Positions 52,826-61,232 of a stretch of 64,000 bases of DNA are shown piece after piece; the stretch's first letter is position 1; each line of letters starts with the position of its first letter. Source of the DNA: an alpha proteobacterium U9-1i (GTDB taxonomy: Bacteria; Pseudomonadota; Alphaproteobacteria; Caulobacterales; Aquidulcibacteraceae); the NCBI GenBank assembly GCA_000974665.1, contig BBSY01000002.1, positions 682,001 to 746,000 of the forward strand, in the 5' to 3' direction. The position numbers and the translations under genes were made by a program. Below the pieces are notes generated by a model, which was not told the DNA's origin, did not search any database, and saw only the letters and a program-made list of their open reading frames with translations.

Positions 52826-54516
52826 GGGCTAGCATCCGTTTGCGCCGGCTCTTCGGTTTCAGCCGGCGGCGTCAAATCCGCCTGCACATCGACTTGCGGC
52901 GCCGACGGCGTATCCGGTTGCGCGGGCGTTTCAATGGCGGAGGTCGGCTGCGGCTGTCGCGGCTCGCGCGGCTTGGGCTCGCTCGTCAACACCAGCGCCA
53001 GCACCGCGCCGCCGAGCATGCCGATCCAGAACGCCGGCAATTGATACCATTTGCGCTCTTCGCGCGGCGCTTCTGCGCCCACCTTGCGCGCCGCCGCTTC
53101 CACGGCGAGCAGTGTATGCGGCAAACGTCGCAGAGCCGCGAAGCCTTGCGCGGTTTCATCGACCGCGCGGCGCGTTACCGCTTCAGGTCCGAGTTCGCGC
53201 TTCACCCAACGCTCGACGATCGGGCGGGCGGCGTTCCACATGTCGTGATGCGGATCGAGCCCGCGCGCCACGCCTTCGACCTGCACCATCGTCTTTTGCA
53301 GCAGCACAAGTTCCGGCCGCAAATGCATACCGAACATATGGGTGACGTCGAACAGCTGCAGAAGCAGGCGGCTCATTGAGATCGCTTCAGCGGTTTTGCC
53401 AAAGATCGGCTCACCGATGGCGCGCAGAGCCTGCGCGAACTCCTCGACCGTGAATTTCTCCGGCACGTAGCCGGCTTCCTGGTGCACCTCGGCGACGCGG
53501 CGATAGTCGCGACGCAGGAAGCCGTAAAGGATTTCCGCGAGATAGCGGCGTTCCTTGTGGCCGATGCGGCCCATGATGCCGAAATCGACGACCCAGAGCT
53601 TGCCGTCCTTGCCGTAGAGCAGATTGCCCTCGTGCATGTCGGCGTGGAAGAAGCCGTAATCGAGCGCGGCGGCCAGGAATCCACGCGTGAGCGCGATCGC
53701 GAGCTCGCTCTTGTCGGCGCCGGCCTTGTCGAGCGCCGCGCTGTCGGTCAGCGGCACGCCGTCGATCCAGTCGAGCGTCAGCACGCGCTTGGACGAGCGC
53801 GTCCAATCGATTTCCGGCACCGTGAGGAAGCCGTCCTTCTCCGCCACTTCGCGGAACTCGGCGGCTGCGCCCGCTTCGAGACGCAGATCCGTCTCGCGCT
53901 CCGTCGCGGCGATTACCGTGTCGATGAATTGCACCGGCTCCAGCCGGCGCGAGCGCACGGAGAAAAGCTCGATCGCTTGCGCCAGGAAGCGCAACGCCGC
54001 CATTTCTTTCGCCAGCTTCTTTTCAATGCGCGGGCGCAGGATCTTGATCGCCACCACGCCTTGGCGCGGGATGATCGCTTGGTGCACCTGCGCGATAGAC
54101 GCCGCCGCCATCGCTTCCGAGATCGCGCCGAAGATCGTCTCCGTCGCGCCGAGTTCGGAATTGATCGTGTCGAGTGCTGCGGTGCGCGAGAAGGGCGGCA
54201 GCCGATCCTTGAGGCGCCCCATCTCCTGCGCGACGGTGACGCCGATCATGTCCGGGCGCGTCGCGAGAAATTGGCCGACCTTCACGTAGGCCGGCCCCAG
54301 CCGCTCAAGCGCCTTTGCCAAACGCTCGCCGACGCTGCGTCCGCGGCGGCGTTTGGCGATGATCGAAAGCACCGTGTGCGTGGCTTGCAGGCCGGTCGGA
54401 TAGCGGTCGTAATACTCGCTTGGCAGCAGCACGTCGTAGCGCGCCAGCGTCACCGCGACCCGCAACAAACGCCAGATATGGCTGATCCAAGAAAACACTA
54501 AACCGCCCAACCCCAA
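52822..54516 (-). CDS. ubiB: UbiB family protein kinase-like ubiquinone biosynthesis protein
   Basis: A 564-residue UbiB/ADCK protein needed for ubiquinone synthesis, an atypical kinase fold with ATPase activity. The KxGQ motif is in [14 protein letters not shown], the Ala-rich loop in ASIAQVHQA, and the catalytic segment [11 protein letters not shown] then [12 protein letters not shown]-terminal hydrophobic helix ([15 protein letters not shown]) is followed by a Pro/Thr/Glu-rich tail. The start is uncertain: TTG at 54516 overlaps ubiE by 19 bases, or GTG at 54498 shares a base with the ubiE stop. Confidence 0.93.
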   Translation of the reverse strand: MGLGGLVFSWISHIWRLLRVAVTLARYDVLLPSEYYDRYPTGLQATHTVLSIIAKRRRGRSVGERLAKALERLGPAYVKVGQFLATRPDMIGVTVAQEMGRLKDRLPPFSRTAALDTINSELGATETIFGAISEAMAAASIAQVHQAIIPRQGVVAIKILRPRIEKKLAKEMAALRFLAQAIELFSVRSRRLEPVQFIDTVIAATERETDLRLEAGAAAEFREVAEKDGFLTVPEIDWTRSSKRVLTLDWIDGVPLTDSAALDKAGADKSELAIALTRGFLAAALDYGFFHADMHEGNLLYGKDGKLWVVDFGIMGRIGHKERRYLAEILYGFLRRDYRRVAEVHQEAGYVPEKFTVEEFAQALRAIGEPIFGKTAEAISMSRLLLQLFDVTHMFGMHLRPELVLLQKTMVQVEGVARGLDPHHDMWNAARPIVERWVKRELGPEAVTRRAVDETAQGFAALRRLPHTLLAVEAAARKVGAEAPREERKWYQLPAFWIGMLGGAVLALVLTSEPKPREPRQPQPTSAIETPAQPDTPSAPQVDVQADLTPPAETEEPAQTDASP

Positions 54517-55271
54517 TGCAGCGCGCAGACGCCGGCGGCCATATTGCGGTAACCAACCCGCTGAAAGCCTGCGTCACGGATCATAGCAGCGAAGGTTTCC
54601 TGATCCGGAAACCGGCGAATGGATTCGACCAGATATCGGTAAGAATCCGCGTCATTCGCCAGCAATTTCCCCAAGGCCGGGATGGCGTTAAAGGAAAAGA
54701 AATCATAAGCCGGCTCGAGCCCGCCTACGGCGAGGCGCGAAAACTCCAGACAGAAGAAGCGTCCGCCAGGCTTCAACACCCGCCGCGCGTCGCGCAAGAC
54801 AGCTGGAATATCGGTGCAGTTCCGGATGCCGAAGCTGATGATGTAGGCGTCCGCCGCCGCATCATCGACCGGCAGATTTTCGGCGTCCCCCTCGTGCCAG
54901 AAGAGCCCATCTTCGCCACGTTTGCGGCCGGCTTCCAGCATCTCGGCATTGATGTCGATGATGTGGATTTCTGGCGGCTCAAGCCCTCGTCGCTGCGCTG
55001 CGCGGTCGCCAAGTTTCTTCAGCCGCCGGGCGATGTCGCCCGTGCCGCCGGCCACATCGAGAATGAGTTCGCCCGGCTGCGGGTTGAGCTTTGCCGCCGC
55101 CGCGTCCTTCCACAGGCGGTGCATACCGCCCGACATGGCGTCGTTCATCAAATCGTATTTCGACGCGACCGACGAAAACACCGCCCGCACCCGCCCAGCC
55201 TTTTCAGCGCGCGGGACTTCCTGGAAGCCAAAGGAGGCCGTATCGCCATCGGTCGTCGGTGGGGTGGTCAT
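54498..55271 (-). CDS. ubiE: Ubiquinone/menaquinone C-methyltransferase
   Basis: A 257-residue SAM-dependent C-methyltransferase that acts in ubiquinone (and menaquinone) synthesis. Family features: [20 protein letters not shown] (UbiE signature 1), [12 protein letters not shown] (SAM loop), SFGIRNCTD and [15 protein letters not shown]. The ATG at 55271 is preferred over an upstream in-frame ATG, which would run into the divergent mutM promoter region. First gene of the coupled ubiE-ubiB-coaBC unit. Confidence 0.96.
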   Translation of the reverse strand: MTTPPTTDGDTASFGFQEVPRAEKAGRVRAVFSSVASKYDLMNDAMSGGMHRLWKDAAAAKLNPQPGELILDVAGGTGDIARRLKKLGDRAAQRRGLEPPEIHIIDINAEMLEAGRKRGEDGLFWHEGDAENLPVDDAAADAYIISFGIRNCTDIPAVLRDARRVLKPGGRFFCLEFSRLAVGGLEPAYDFFSFNAIPALGKLLANDADSYRYLVESIRRFPDQETFAAMIRDAGFQRVGYRNMAAGVCALHWGWAV

Positions 55272-55354
55272 GGGCCCGGACCATAGCGGCGAGGCCAGGG
55301 CGGAGCTATATCGAACGCCTATGGTTTTCCGTTCTCTTTCCGACATTTCGCCGC

Positions 55355-56209
55355 ATGCCTGAGTTGCCGGAAGTCGAAACCGTGCGGCGCGGCCTCGCGC
55401 CGGCTTTGGTCGGCCGGCGCATCAAGCGCGCGCAAACCAAGCGCGCCGATCTGCGGTTCCCGTTTCCGGAGCGCTTCGCCGCGCGCCTCAAGGGCCGGCG
55501 CATCGACGCGCTGACGCGGCGCGCGAAATATCTTGTCGCGCAGCTCGATGACGGCATGGTCTGGATCACGCATCTCGGCATGACGGGGCGCTGGAGCGTC
55601 ATCGGCGCCAAGCGCCAGCCAGGCGATTTCTACTACGCCGAACCCACCGATCCCACGCACACGCATTTCGTGATGGAGACAGAGGAGGGAAATAAGCTCG
55701 AGTTCAACGATCCGCGCCGCTTCGGCTACATGGATCTGATCGCCGCCGACGCATTCGACACGCATCCGTTCTTCAAGGCGATGGGGCCCGAGCCGCTCGG
55801 CAACGAGTTTCATCTGCCGTATCTGAAGCACGTCTTCGCGAACAAGAAGGCGCCGGTGAAAGCGGCGCTGCTCGATCAGCGCGTCGTCGCTGGTCTCGGC
55901 AACATCTATGTCGTTGAGGCGCTACATCGCGCCGGCATCAATCCGACGCGGCCTGCAGGACGCATCTCAGCTCAACGCCTGGAGCGCTTGTTCCACGCCA
56001 TCCGATTGGTCCTCGAAGAGGCGATCGAAGCCGGCGGCTCAACGCTCAGCGACTATGCCGCCGTCGACGGCGCGCAAGGCGGCTTCCAACATCGCTTCCG
56101 CGTCTATGATCGCGAAGGCGAGTCGTGCCCCACGACGGATGGCGGAACCATTGTCCGTGCGGTGCATGGCGGCCGCTCGACGTTCTGGTGTCCGCGCTGC
56201 CAACGTTGA
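55355..56209 (+). CDS. mutM: Formamidopyrimidine-DNA glycosylase with altered zinc finger
   Basis: A 284-residue MutM (Fpg), which excises 8-oxoguanine and nicks the strand. The start [14 protein letters not shown] supplies the catalytic Pro2 and Glu3. The helix-two-turn-helix [19 protein letters not shown] is intact. The C-terminal zinc finger is odd: it has Cys258 ([10 protein letters not shown]), then CPRC (Cys279, Cys282), but the usual second cysteine after Cys258 is missing. The sequence read at 56126-56143 is unambiguous, so this is a true deviation or a sequencing error. It is divergent from ubiE, the usual arrangement in this class. Confidence 0.93.
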   Translation: MPELPEVETVRRGLAPALVGRRIKRAQTKRADLRFPFPERFAARLKGRRIDALTRRAKYLVAQLDDGMVWITHLGMTGRWSVIGAKRQPGDFYYAEPTDPTHTHFVMETEEGNKLEFNDPRRFGYMDLIAADAFDTHPFFKAMGPEPLGNEFHLPYLKHVFANKKAPVKAALLDQRVVAGLGNIYVVEALHRAGINPTRPAGRISAQRLERLFHAIRLVLEEAIEAGGSTLSDYAAVDGAQGGFQHRFRVYDREGESCPTTDGGTIVRAVHGGRSTFWCPRCQR

Positions 56210-56704
56210 TCATTGATCGTAGTCGCGGAGCCTTTGATACAGATCGATCGCGCGCTGCGCCGTTGTATCACGCACGCACTGCGCCGCGAGTACGCGCGCC
56301 AACGAGCCGCCCTCGTAGAACAACGCGTCATAGCTGCATCGCGCTTCGGTCCATTGCTCGCCGATCGCAAGCGCCCGGTCGAGCGCCGCGACTTGCGCCG
56401 CGCTTTCGCGCGCGCGCAATGTCGAGGCCGATTCCTGAAGGATGCCGACCCAAGCGCTGTGTTCGCGCGATGTGCAAGAAACCATGCCGCCCGTCGATGA
56501 CGCGCCGGCTTCGCCCATGTCGTCGCCGCAGCGTGCTGTGATCGCACCGATGCACGCGCGTGGATCGCCGTCTGGCGCGGCGTTCTCGGCCAAGCACACG
56601 TTCAACGTTCCAAAGTCCGATCCGCCGCTGCGCGCTTCAGCCGGCGCGGGCGTGGCGCAGGCCCATTGCATGATGAGAACAGAAGCAAGGACCAGCACGC
56701 GCAT
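56210..56704 (-). CDS. LprI-like exported protein (DUF1311-like)
   Basis: A 164-residue protein with a signal sequence ([17 protein letters not shown]; the WAC could be a weak lipobox) and a cysteine-bearing domain. The pattern C...ARCGDDMG...[16 protein letters not shown] resembles DUF1311/LprI proteins, in which 'M..C...E...W' precedes a helix; LprI is a lysozyme inhibitor in mycobacteria. Whether this one inhibits lysozyme is unknown. Its stop directly abuts the mutM stop with no base between. ATG at 56704 chosen as the signal peptide begins there. Confidence 0.75.
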   Translation of the reverse strand: MRVLVLASVLIMQWACATPAPAEARSGGSDFGTLNVCLAENAAPDGDPRACIGAITARCGDDMGEAGASSTGGMVSCTSREHSAWVGILQESASTLRARESAAQVAALDRALAIGEQWTEARCSYDALFYEGGSLARVLAAQCVRDTTAQRAIDLYQRLRDYDQ

Positions 56705-56794
56705 GACGACCTCCGCCCGATGTGGCGTCAGCATGGCCCAGAGTGGCGTTTCTGCCGATTGATTTTCCCACCCGCCCAGCGCATGGACAGGCTC

Positions 56795-57568
56795 ATGGCT
56801 TACGAAAACATCCTGGTCGAAACCGATGGCGGCGTCGGCGTTATTCGTCTGAACCGCCCGAAGGCGCTAAACGCGCTCAATAATGATTTGATCGCCGAGC
56901 TTTCGGCGGCGCTGGACGCGTTCGAGGCCGACGACGCCATCGGCTGCATCGTGTTGACCGGCTCCGAGCGCGCGTTCGCCGCCGGCGCCGACATCAAGCA
57001 AATGGCTGACGGCCAATTCTCGGATTTCTACAAGCGCGATCCGTTCGCGAACCTCGAACGCGTACCGCGTACCCGCAAGCCGCTGATCGCAGCCGTTGCG
57101 GGTTATGCGCTGGGCGGCGGCTGCGAACTCGCCATGATGTGCGATTTCATCATCGCTGCGGACACCGCCAAATTCGGCCAGCCGGAGATCACCTTGGGCG
57201 TGATGCCGTCCTGGGGCGGCTCGCAGCGGCTCACCCGCGCGATCGGCAAGGCCAAGGCCATGGATCTCAATCTGACGGGCCGCATGATGGACGCCGCCGA
57301 GGCCGAGCGCTCAGGCCTGGTCGCCCGCATCGTCCCGGCCGACAAGCTCATGGACGAGACCATGGAAGCGGCGCGCAAGATCGCCGGTTTCGGCCGCCTG
57401 GCCGCGATCGCCAACAAAGAGGGCGTCAACGCCGCATTCGAGACATCCCTAAACGAGGGGCTGAAGCTTGAACGACGTCTGTTTTACGGGCTTTTCGCCA
57501 CCCACGACCAAAAGGAAGGCATGGCCGCCTTCATCGAGAAACGCCCCGCCAAGTTTGAGCACAGGTGA
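56795..57568 (+). CDS. Enoyl-CoA hydratase
   Basis: A 257-residue crotonase-fold enzyme that hydrates 2-enoyl-CoA in beta-oxidation. Oxyanion-hole segments are [14 protein letters not shown] and [18 protein letters not shown]. The two catalytic Glu positions are in GGGCELAMM and [20 protein letters not shown]. Length is that of mitochondrial-type ECH. In many alphaproteobacteria this gene lies just ahead of rpsT-dnaA, as here. The ATG at 56795 is used; an in-frame ATG at 56783 would add four residues. Confidence 0.92.
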   Translation: MAYENILVETDGGVGVIRLNRPKALNALNNDLIAELSAALDAFEADDAIGCIVLTGSERAFAAGADIKQMADGQFSDFYKRDPFANLERVPRTRKPLIAAVAGYALGGGCELAMMCDFIIAADTAKFGQPEITLGVMPSWGGSQRLTRAIGKAKAMDLNLTGRMMDAAEAERSGLVARIVPADKLMDETMEAARKIAGFGRLAAIANKEGVNAAFETSLNEGLKLERRLFYGLFATHDQKEGMAAFIEKRPAKFEHR

Positions 57569-57573
57569 CCCAT

Positions 57574-57602
57574 TTGACGCCGCCCACGCGGGGCCCTATA
57601 CC
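57574..57602 (+). promoter_or_regulatory. Probable sigma-70-type promoter for rpsT
   Basis: TTGACG at 57574-57579 and TATACC at 57597-57602 with a 17-base spacer, directly after the enoyl-CoA hydratase stop and 50 bases before the rpsT ATG. Confidence 0.5.
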
Positions 57603-57651
57603 CCCGCGCTTCGTCCGCGAAACAAGCTTCTGATCTGGAAATCTACTCCCC

Positions 57652-57924
57652 ATGGCGAACACCAAGTCCGCAGAAAAAGCCGCCCGCAAAATCGCCCGTC
57701 AAACGGCGGTCAACAAGGCGCGCCGCTCCTCGGTCAGGACGTCATGGCGCAATGTGGAAGAAGCGATCGCCAAGGGCGATGGCAAGGCCGCGACGGATGC
57801 CTTGAAAGCTGCGGAATCCGCGACGATGCGCGCCGTTTCGAAGGGCGTTGTCCACAAGAATAACGCGAGCCGGAAGGTGTCGCGCTTGGCCAAGCGCGTG
57901 AAGGCCGTCAGCGCCTCGAAATAG
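57652..57924 (+). CDS. rpsT: 30S ribosomal protein S20
   Basis: A 90-residue S20, a helical 16S rRNA binder. Typical: [38 protein letters not shown] and [20 protein letters not shown]. It stands alone behind its own promoter, followed by a non-coding leader of about 400 bases before dnaA. Confidence 0.97.
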   Translation: MANTKSAEKAARKIARQTAVNKARRSSVRTSWRNVEEAIAKGDGKAATDALKAAESATMRAVSKGVVHKNNASRKVSRLAKRVKAVSASK

Positions 57925-58326
57925 ACCATTCACGGCGTCATCGCGACGTCGTCTACGTTTCACAAATACGCAAGAATCCAGAGCTTTCGCGTCCGTAACG
58001 GGTCCGTTGCGAACGTCGATTTATGCTCCGCGTACCCACATACCATCCACACGGCGTAGCACGTTTTTCCCGCATAAAATCAAGACTCTAGTTTCCACAG
58101 AAAAACTTTCACATCCTTAATCAGAGGTGAATGTTTCGGCCTTGACGGAGGCGAGAAGCGTGAGCAAAGTTCGCTGGTCCGGCGAACATATCGCCCTACG
58201 CAGTTCCATCCCAAACCGATGAGGTTGCATCGGCCGGAAAGCCTATCCGGCCCGAACGGGAGAGGTGTGTGCGCCGGACAGGGGCAAGCTGATGACGACC
58301 AACAATAGGTCACACGCGGGGGTGCT
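57925..58326. promoter_or_regulatory. Non-coding dnaA upstream region, possible promoter/origin-like segment
   Basis: No supportable gene lies here. It has two GANTC sites (GAATC 57974-57978, GACTC 58084-58088), which are CcrM methylation targets if CcrM is present. There are two loose DnaA-box-like nonamers, CCATCCACA (58043-58051) and GTTTCCACA (58091-58099), each 7/9 to TTATCCACA, and an AT-richer stretch at 58073-58135. These fit a methylation-controlled dnaA promoter and a long 5' leader. An origin of replication is possible but not supported by box clusters. No clear sigma-70 -10/-35 pair and no terminator for rpsT is visible. Confidence 0.5.
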
Positions 58327-59733
58327 ATGGAAATGGAAGAACCCGCCCGCCGTTCTACGGCGGGTACCAGTGTCGCGCGCGCTTACGAAATGGCGCGCAA
58401 AGAGCTTCTAACCGAATTCGGAGCTGATTTCTTCAAAGCCTACATCGAACCGCTTCGCCTGGTCGCGGAGTGGAACGGGTCTGTGTTGTTCCGCGCCGGC
58501 TCTCGCGTCGCGCAGGACCGCTTGCGGCAGCAGGTGCAGCACCGCCTTGAAGCGCGTTTGAGAAACCACGCACCGAGCGCCGGTCCGGTTGAGATCCTGC
58601 TCGATCAGGAATTTCCCGAAGACGTGCGCTCGCTTGTCGATGCGCGCATTGAGGAAGCTCAAGCCAAGGTGGCGCAGCCCGCGCCATCCGATCACCCGCT
58701 CTCTTACACATTCGACACGTTCTGTTCGGATGAAAGCAATCATCGCGCGCTCACTGTCGCGCAGATGATCGCCGCTGGCGCCGGTCTTGCGTTTCCAATC
58801 GTGCTCATTCATTCGCCACCCGGCGGCGGCAAGACACATTTGCTGAACGCGATTTCACACTTCGCCGCGCACAACACGCCGGATCGCAAAGTGTTGCTGA
58901 TGACGGGCCAGGAATTCCTGGAATCGTTCCAGAGCGCGTTGCACAAAAAGCGCGACAGCTCGTCTTTCAAAGACATGGTGCGCGCGCCGGACTTGCTGCT
59001 GATCGACGATTTTCAGCGTATTTGCGGCAAAAAAGCCACTGAAGAGGAAGCGTTCGACACGATGAGCGAACTGACGCGCCGCGGCGGTCAAGTCGTTCTC
59101 GCCGCTGATCATGGCGCCGAAGGCCTAGCCGGTTTGGATGAGGCCTTGCGTGCGAAGTTGAAAGGCGCAACATCTTGCGAGATACACGAACCGACAGCCG
59201 CGCTCCGTCGCCGCATTGTCGAGATGCGTATGAAGCATTATGCGCGTGTCACTCCGGGCTTTCGTGTTGCACCGGCGGCGCTCGACATGATCGCGGAGCG
59301 CATGCATGTGAGCGGACGGGAGCTTGACGGCGCCGTCAGTCAGCTCGTCATTGAGTTCAAGATCGCGGGAGGGACAGAAGTGACCGTTGAAGCTGCCGCC
59401 AATGCACTGCAAGGAAAATTGTCTGACGGCATCGACCGTCGCATTACTGTGCAGCTCGTGCAGAAGGTGGTCGCGCGTTATTTCAACATGACGCCGCAAC
59501 AGCTTCTGGAGCGCACGCGCCGCCACGCCATTGCGCGGCCACGGCAATTGGCGATGTACCTCGCCACCAAGATGACCCACGCCTCGTTGCCGGATATCGG
59601 CGCGCGCTTCGGTGGGTTCGATCATACCACAATCATGTACGCCCGTGACCGCATCGCCGAGCTCGCGGAAACCGACATCAAGCTGAAACAGGACATCGAA
59701 ATGCTGATGCGCCTGATCCGTCGAGAGCCGTAA
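58327..59733 (+). CDS. dnaA: Chromosomal replication initiator DnaA, divergent
   Basis: A 468-residue DnaA: domain I (about 15-90), short linker, AAA+ domain III (about 125-345) and DNA-binding domain IV (about 370-468). The AAA+ P-loop reads SPPGGGKT (163-170) rather than GGxGxGKT, and Walker B is LLLIDDFQ (223-230). The arginine-finger position has Lys277 and the position matching E. coli Arg281 is Ala273; sensor II Arg331 is kept. Domain IV has ARPRQLAMYLATKMT and GGFDHTT (429-435), with Phe431 where most DnaA have Arg. rpsT upstream and dnaN downstream mark this as the main dnaA locus. The ATG at 58327 is preceded by a weak GGGGGTG. Confidence 0.92.
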   Translation: MEMEEPARRSTAGTSVARAYEMARKELLTEFGADFFKAYIEPLRLVAEWNGSVLFRAGSRVAQDRLRQQVQHRLEARLRNHAPSAGPVEILLDQEFPEDVRSLVDARIEEAQAKVAQPAPSDHPLSYTFDTFCSDESNHRALTVAQMIAAGAGLAFPIVLIHSPPGGGKTHLLNAISHFAAHNTPDRKVLLMTGQEFLESFQSALHKKRDSSSFKDMVRAPDLLLIDDFQRICGKKATEEEAFDTMSELTRRGGQVVLAADHGAEGLAGLDEALRAKLKGATSCEIHEPTAALRRRIVEMRMKHYARVTPGFRVAPAALDMIAERMHVSGRELDGAVSQLVIEFKIAGGTEVTVEAAANALQGKLSDGIDRRITVQLVQKVVARYFNMTPQQLLERTRRHAIARPRQLAMYLATKMTHASLPDIGARFGGFDHTTIMYARDRIAELAETDIKLKQDIEMLMRLIRREP

Positions 59734-59737
59734 CAGA

Positions 59738-59780
59738 GCATTTTCCGACGAAGTGGATGCCGGTTCGGCGCAGAAAATGC
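59738..59780. repeat. GCATTTTC palindromic dispersed element
   Basis: Perfect arms GCATTTTC (59738-59745) and GAAAATGC (59773-59780) flank GACGAAGTGGATGCCGGTTC. Elements of the form GAGCATTTTCCGACGAAGTGG are dispersed in many Rhizobiales and relatives (general knowledge). It follows the dnaA stop within 5 bases. Confidence 0.72.
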
Positions 59781-59883
59781 GACCAATCGGAAATCCGGCC
59801 CAAAATCTGGACGAGGATGCGCGTTCCAACGCAAAACCTTGTCTTGAGGGCTTGGGCTTCGCGCCGCTTCTGCTAATTTCCCT

Positions 59884-59923
59884 CCCCCTGCGGGCGCCGA
59901 CTCAGGCGCACGCAGGGGGTTTT
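59884..59923 (+). terminator. Rho-independent terminator after dnaA
   Basis: CCCCCTGCG (59884-59892) pairs with CGCAGGGGG (59911-59919), followed by TTTT. A smaller GGCGCC..GGCGC hairpin lies inside the loop. It separates dnaA from dnaN. Confidence 0.8.
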
Positions 59924-59980
59924 GGTATGTGAAGCCCCACGCGCGATCGCTTTGGGGCAGACCCAAGGGATAGGTTTGCG

Positions 59981-61099
59981 ATGCGGCTGACGATCGAGCG
60001 CTCGGCGCTCCTGAAAGCGCTCAACCACGTGCAAAGCGTCGTCGAACGACGCAACACCATCCCGATTTTGTCGAACGTGCTGATGTCGGCGCAAGGCGAC
60101 ACACTCAAACTCACCGCCACCGACCTCGACATCGAGATTTCCGAAGCCGCGCCCGCCGAGGTGGAGCGGGCAGGGCAAACAACCGCGCCCGCGAGCTATC
60201 TCTACGACTTCGTCCGCAAGTTGCCGGAAGGCGCGCCGGTGAAGCTCGACGTTTCGGGCGACGATCCGCGACTTTTCATCTCCGCCGGCAAGTCGCGCCT
60301 GCATCTGCCGATCCTGCCTGCGGGCGATTTCCCGTCGATGCCGTCGGATGGGTTTGAAACTCGCTTCGATGTCGAGCCGACCGAGCTCGGCCGCCTCATC
60401 GACAAAACCCGCTTCGCAATCTCCACTGAAGAGACGCGCTACTATCTCAACGGCATTTTCATGCACACCGTGCAACAAGACGGCGCCACAGTGCTGCGCG
60501 CCGTCGCGACGGACGGTCACCGTCTGGCGCTTGCCGATTCAGATGCGCCAAAAGGCGCGCAGGGCATGCCTGGGGTGATCGTGCCGCGCAAAACCATCAA
60601 CGAGCTGAAGCGTTTGCTTGATGACGCCGCTGATCATGTCGAGGTCTCGGTGTCTTTGCAGAAAATCCGCTTCGCACTCGGCGACGCTGTGCTGACCTCG
60701 AAACTCATCGACGGCTCGTTCCCGGAATACGCCCGCGTCATTCCGAAGGGCAATTCGAAGAAGCTCGTGCTCGACAACAAGGTTTTCGCTGAAGCCGTCG
60801 ATCGCGTCGCCACCGTCTCCGCCGAGCGTTCGCGTTCGGTGCGCCTCGCCATCGAGAAGGACAAGGTGACGCTCACCGTCAACAATCCCGACGCTGGCGT
60901 CGCCACCGAAGATCTACCGGCCGAGTATGCCGACGACAGCCTCGAGATCGGGTTCAACGCGCGCTACCTGCTCGACATCGCCGGCCAGGTCGAAGGTGTG
61001 AACGCCGTGTTCGAACTCGCGGACTCCGGCTCGCCGACGCTCGTCCGCGACGAAGCCGACGACCGCGCACTCTACGTGCTGATGCCGCTGAGGGTGTGA
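59981..61099 (+). CDS. dnaN: DNA polymerase III sliding clamp (beta subunit)
   Basis: A 372-residue beta clamp with three repeated domains. Segments: ALNHVQSVVERRNTIPILSN (domain 1), FAISTEETRYYLNGIFMH (domain 2), RAVATDGHRLAL and the C-terminal YVLMPLRV, which is typical of the clamp. It tethers DNA polymerase III to DNA and recruits repair and regulatory proteins, including those that inactivate DnaA-ATP. It is 247 bases from dnaA behind a terminator, so it has its own promoter. Confidence 0.97.
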   Translation: MRLTIERSALLKALNHVQSVVERRNTIPILSNVLMSAQGDTLKLTATDLDIEISEAAPAEVERAGQTTAPASYLYDFVRKLPEGAPVKLDVSGDDPRLFISAGKSRLHLPILPAGDFPSMPSDGFETRFDVEPTELGRLIDKTRFAISTEETRYYLNGIFMHTVQQDGATVLRAVATDGHRLALADSDAPKGAQGMPGVIVPRKTINELKRLLDDAADHVEVSVSLQKIRFALGDAVLTSKLIDGSFPEYARVIPKGNSKKLVLDNKVFAEAVDRVATVSAERSRSVRLAIEKDKVTLTVNNPDAGVATEDLPAEYADDSLEIGFNARYLLDIAGQVEGVNAVFELADSGSPTLVRDEADDRALYVLMPLRV

Positions 61100-61108
61100 T
61101 GGACTTTT

Positions 61109-61216
61109 CCTCCCCCGCTAGCGGGGGAGGTGCGAGCGAAGCGAGCGGAGGGGGAGCATCCTTCGGCCTTTGCACCGCCCCCCTCTGGTATCGCGCCGCG
61201 CGCGCCGACGGCCCCT
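61109..61216. repeat. CCTCCCCCGC palindromic element between dnaN and recF
   Basis: A perfect 5' hairpin CCTCCCCCGC / GCGGGGGAGG (61109-61130, loop TA) leads into GCGAGCGAAGCGAGC and a degenerate 3' half ending near CCCCTCCGCGAGCGG. It matches the element in the tail of rimP in type and length. Confidence 0.75.
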
Positions 61217-61232
61217 CCGCGAGCGGACGAGC

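Noticed and set aside
58080-58313. 77-codon minus-strand ORF in the dnaA leader
   Set aside because: Short, no recognisable motif, no ribosome-binding site, and it spans the likely dnaA promoter.
57925-58326. Origin of replication
   Set aside because: Only two loose DnaA-box-like sequences and no cluster of boxes or clear unwinding element. Kept only as a promoter/leader region with a possible origin-like segment.
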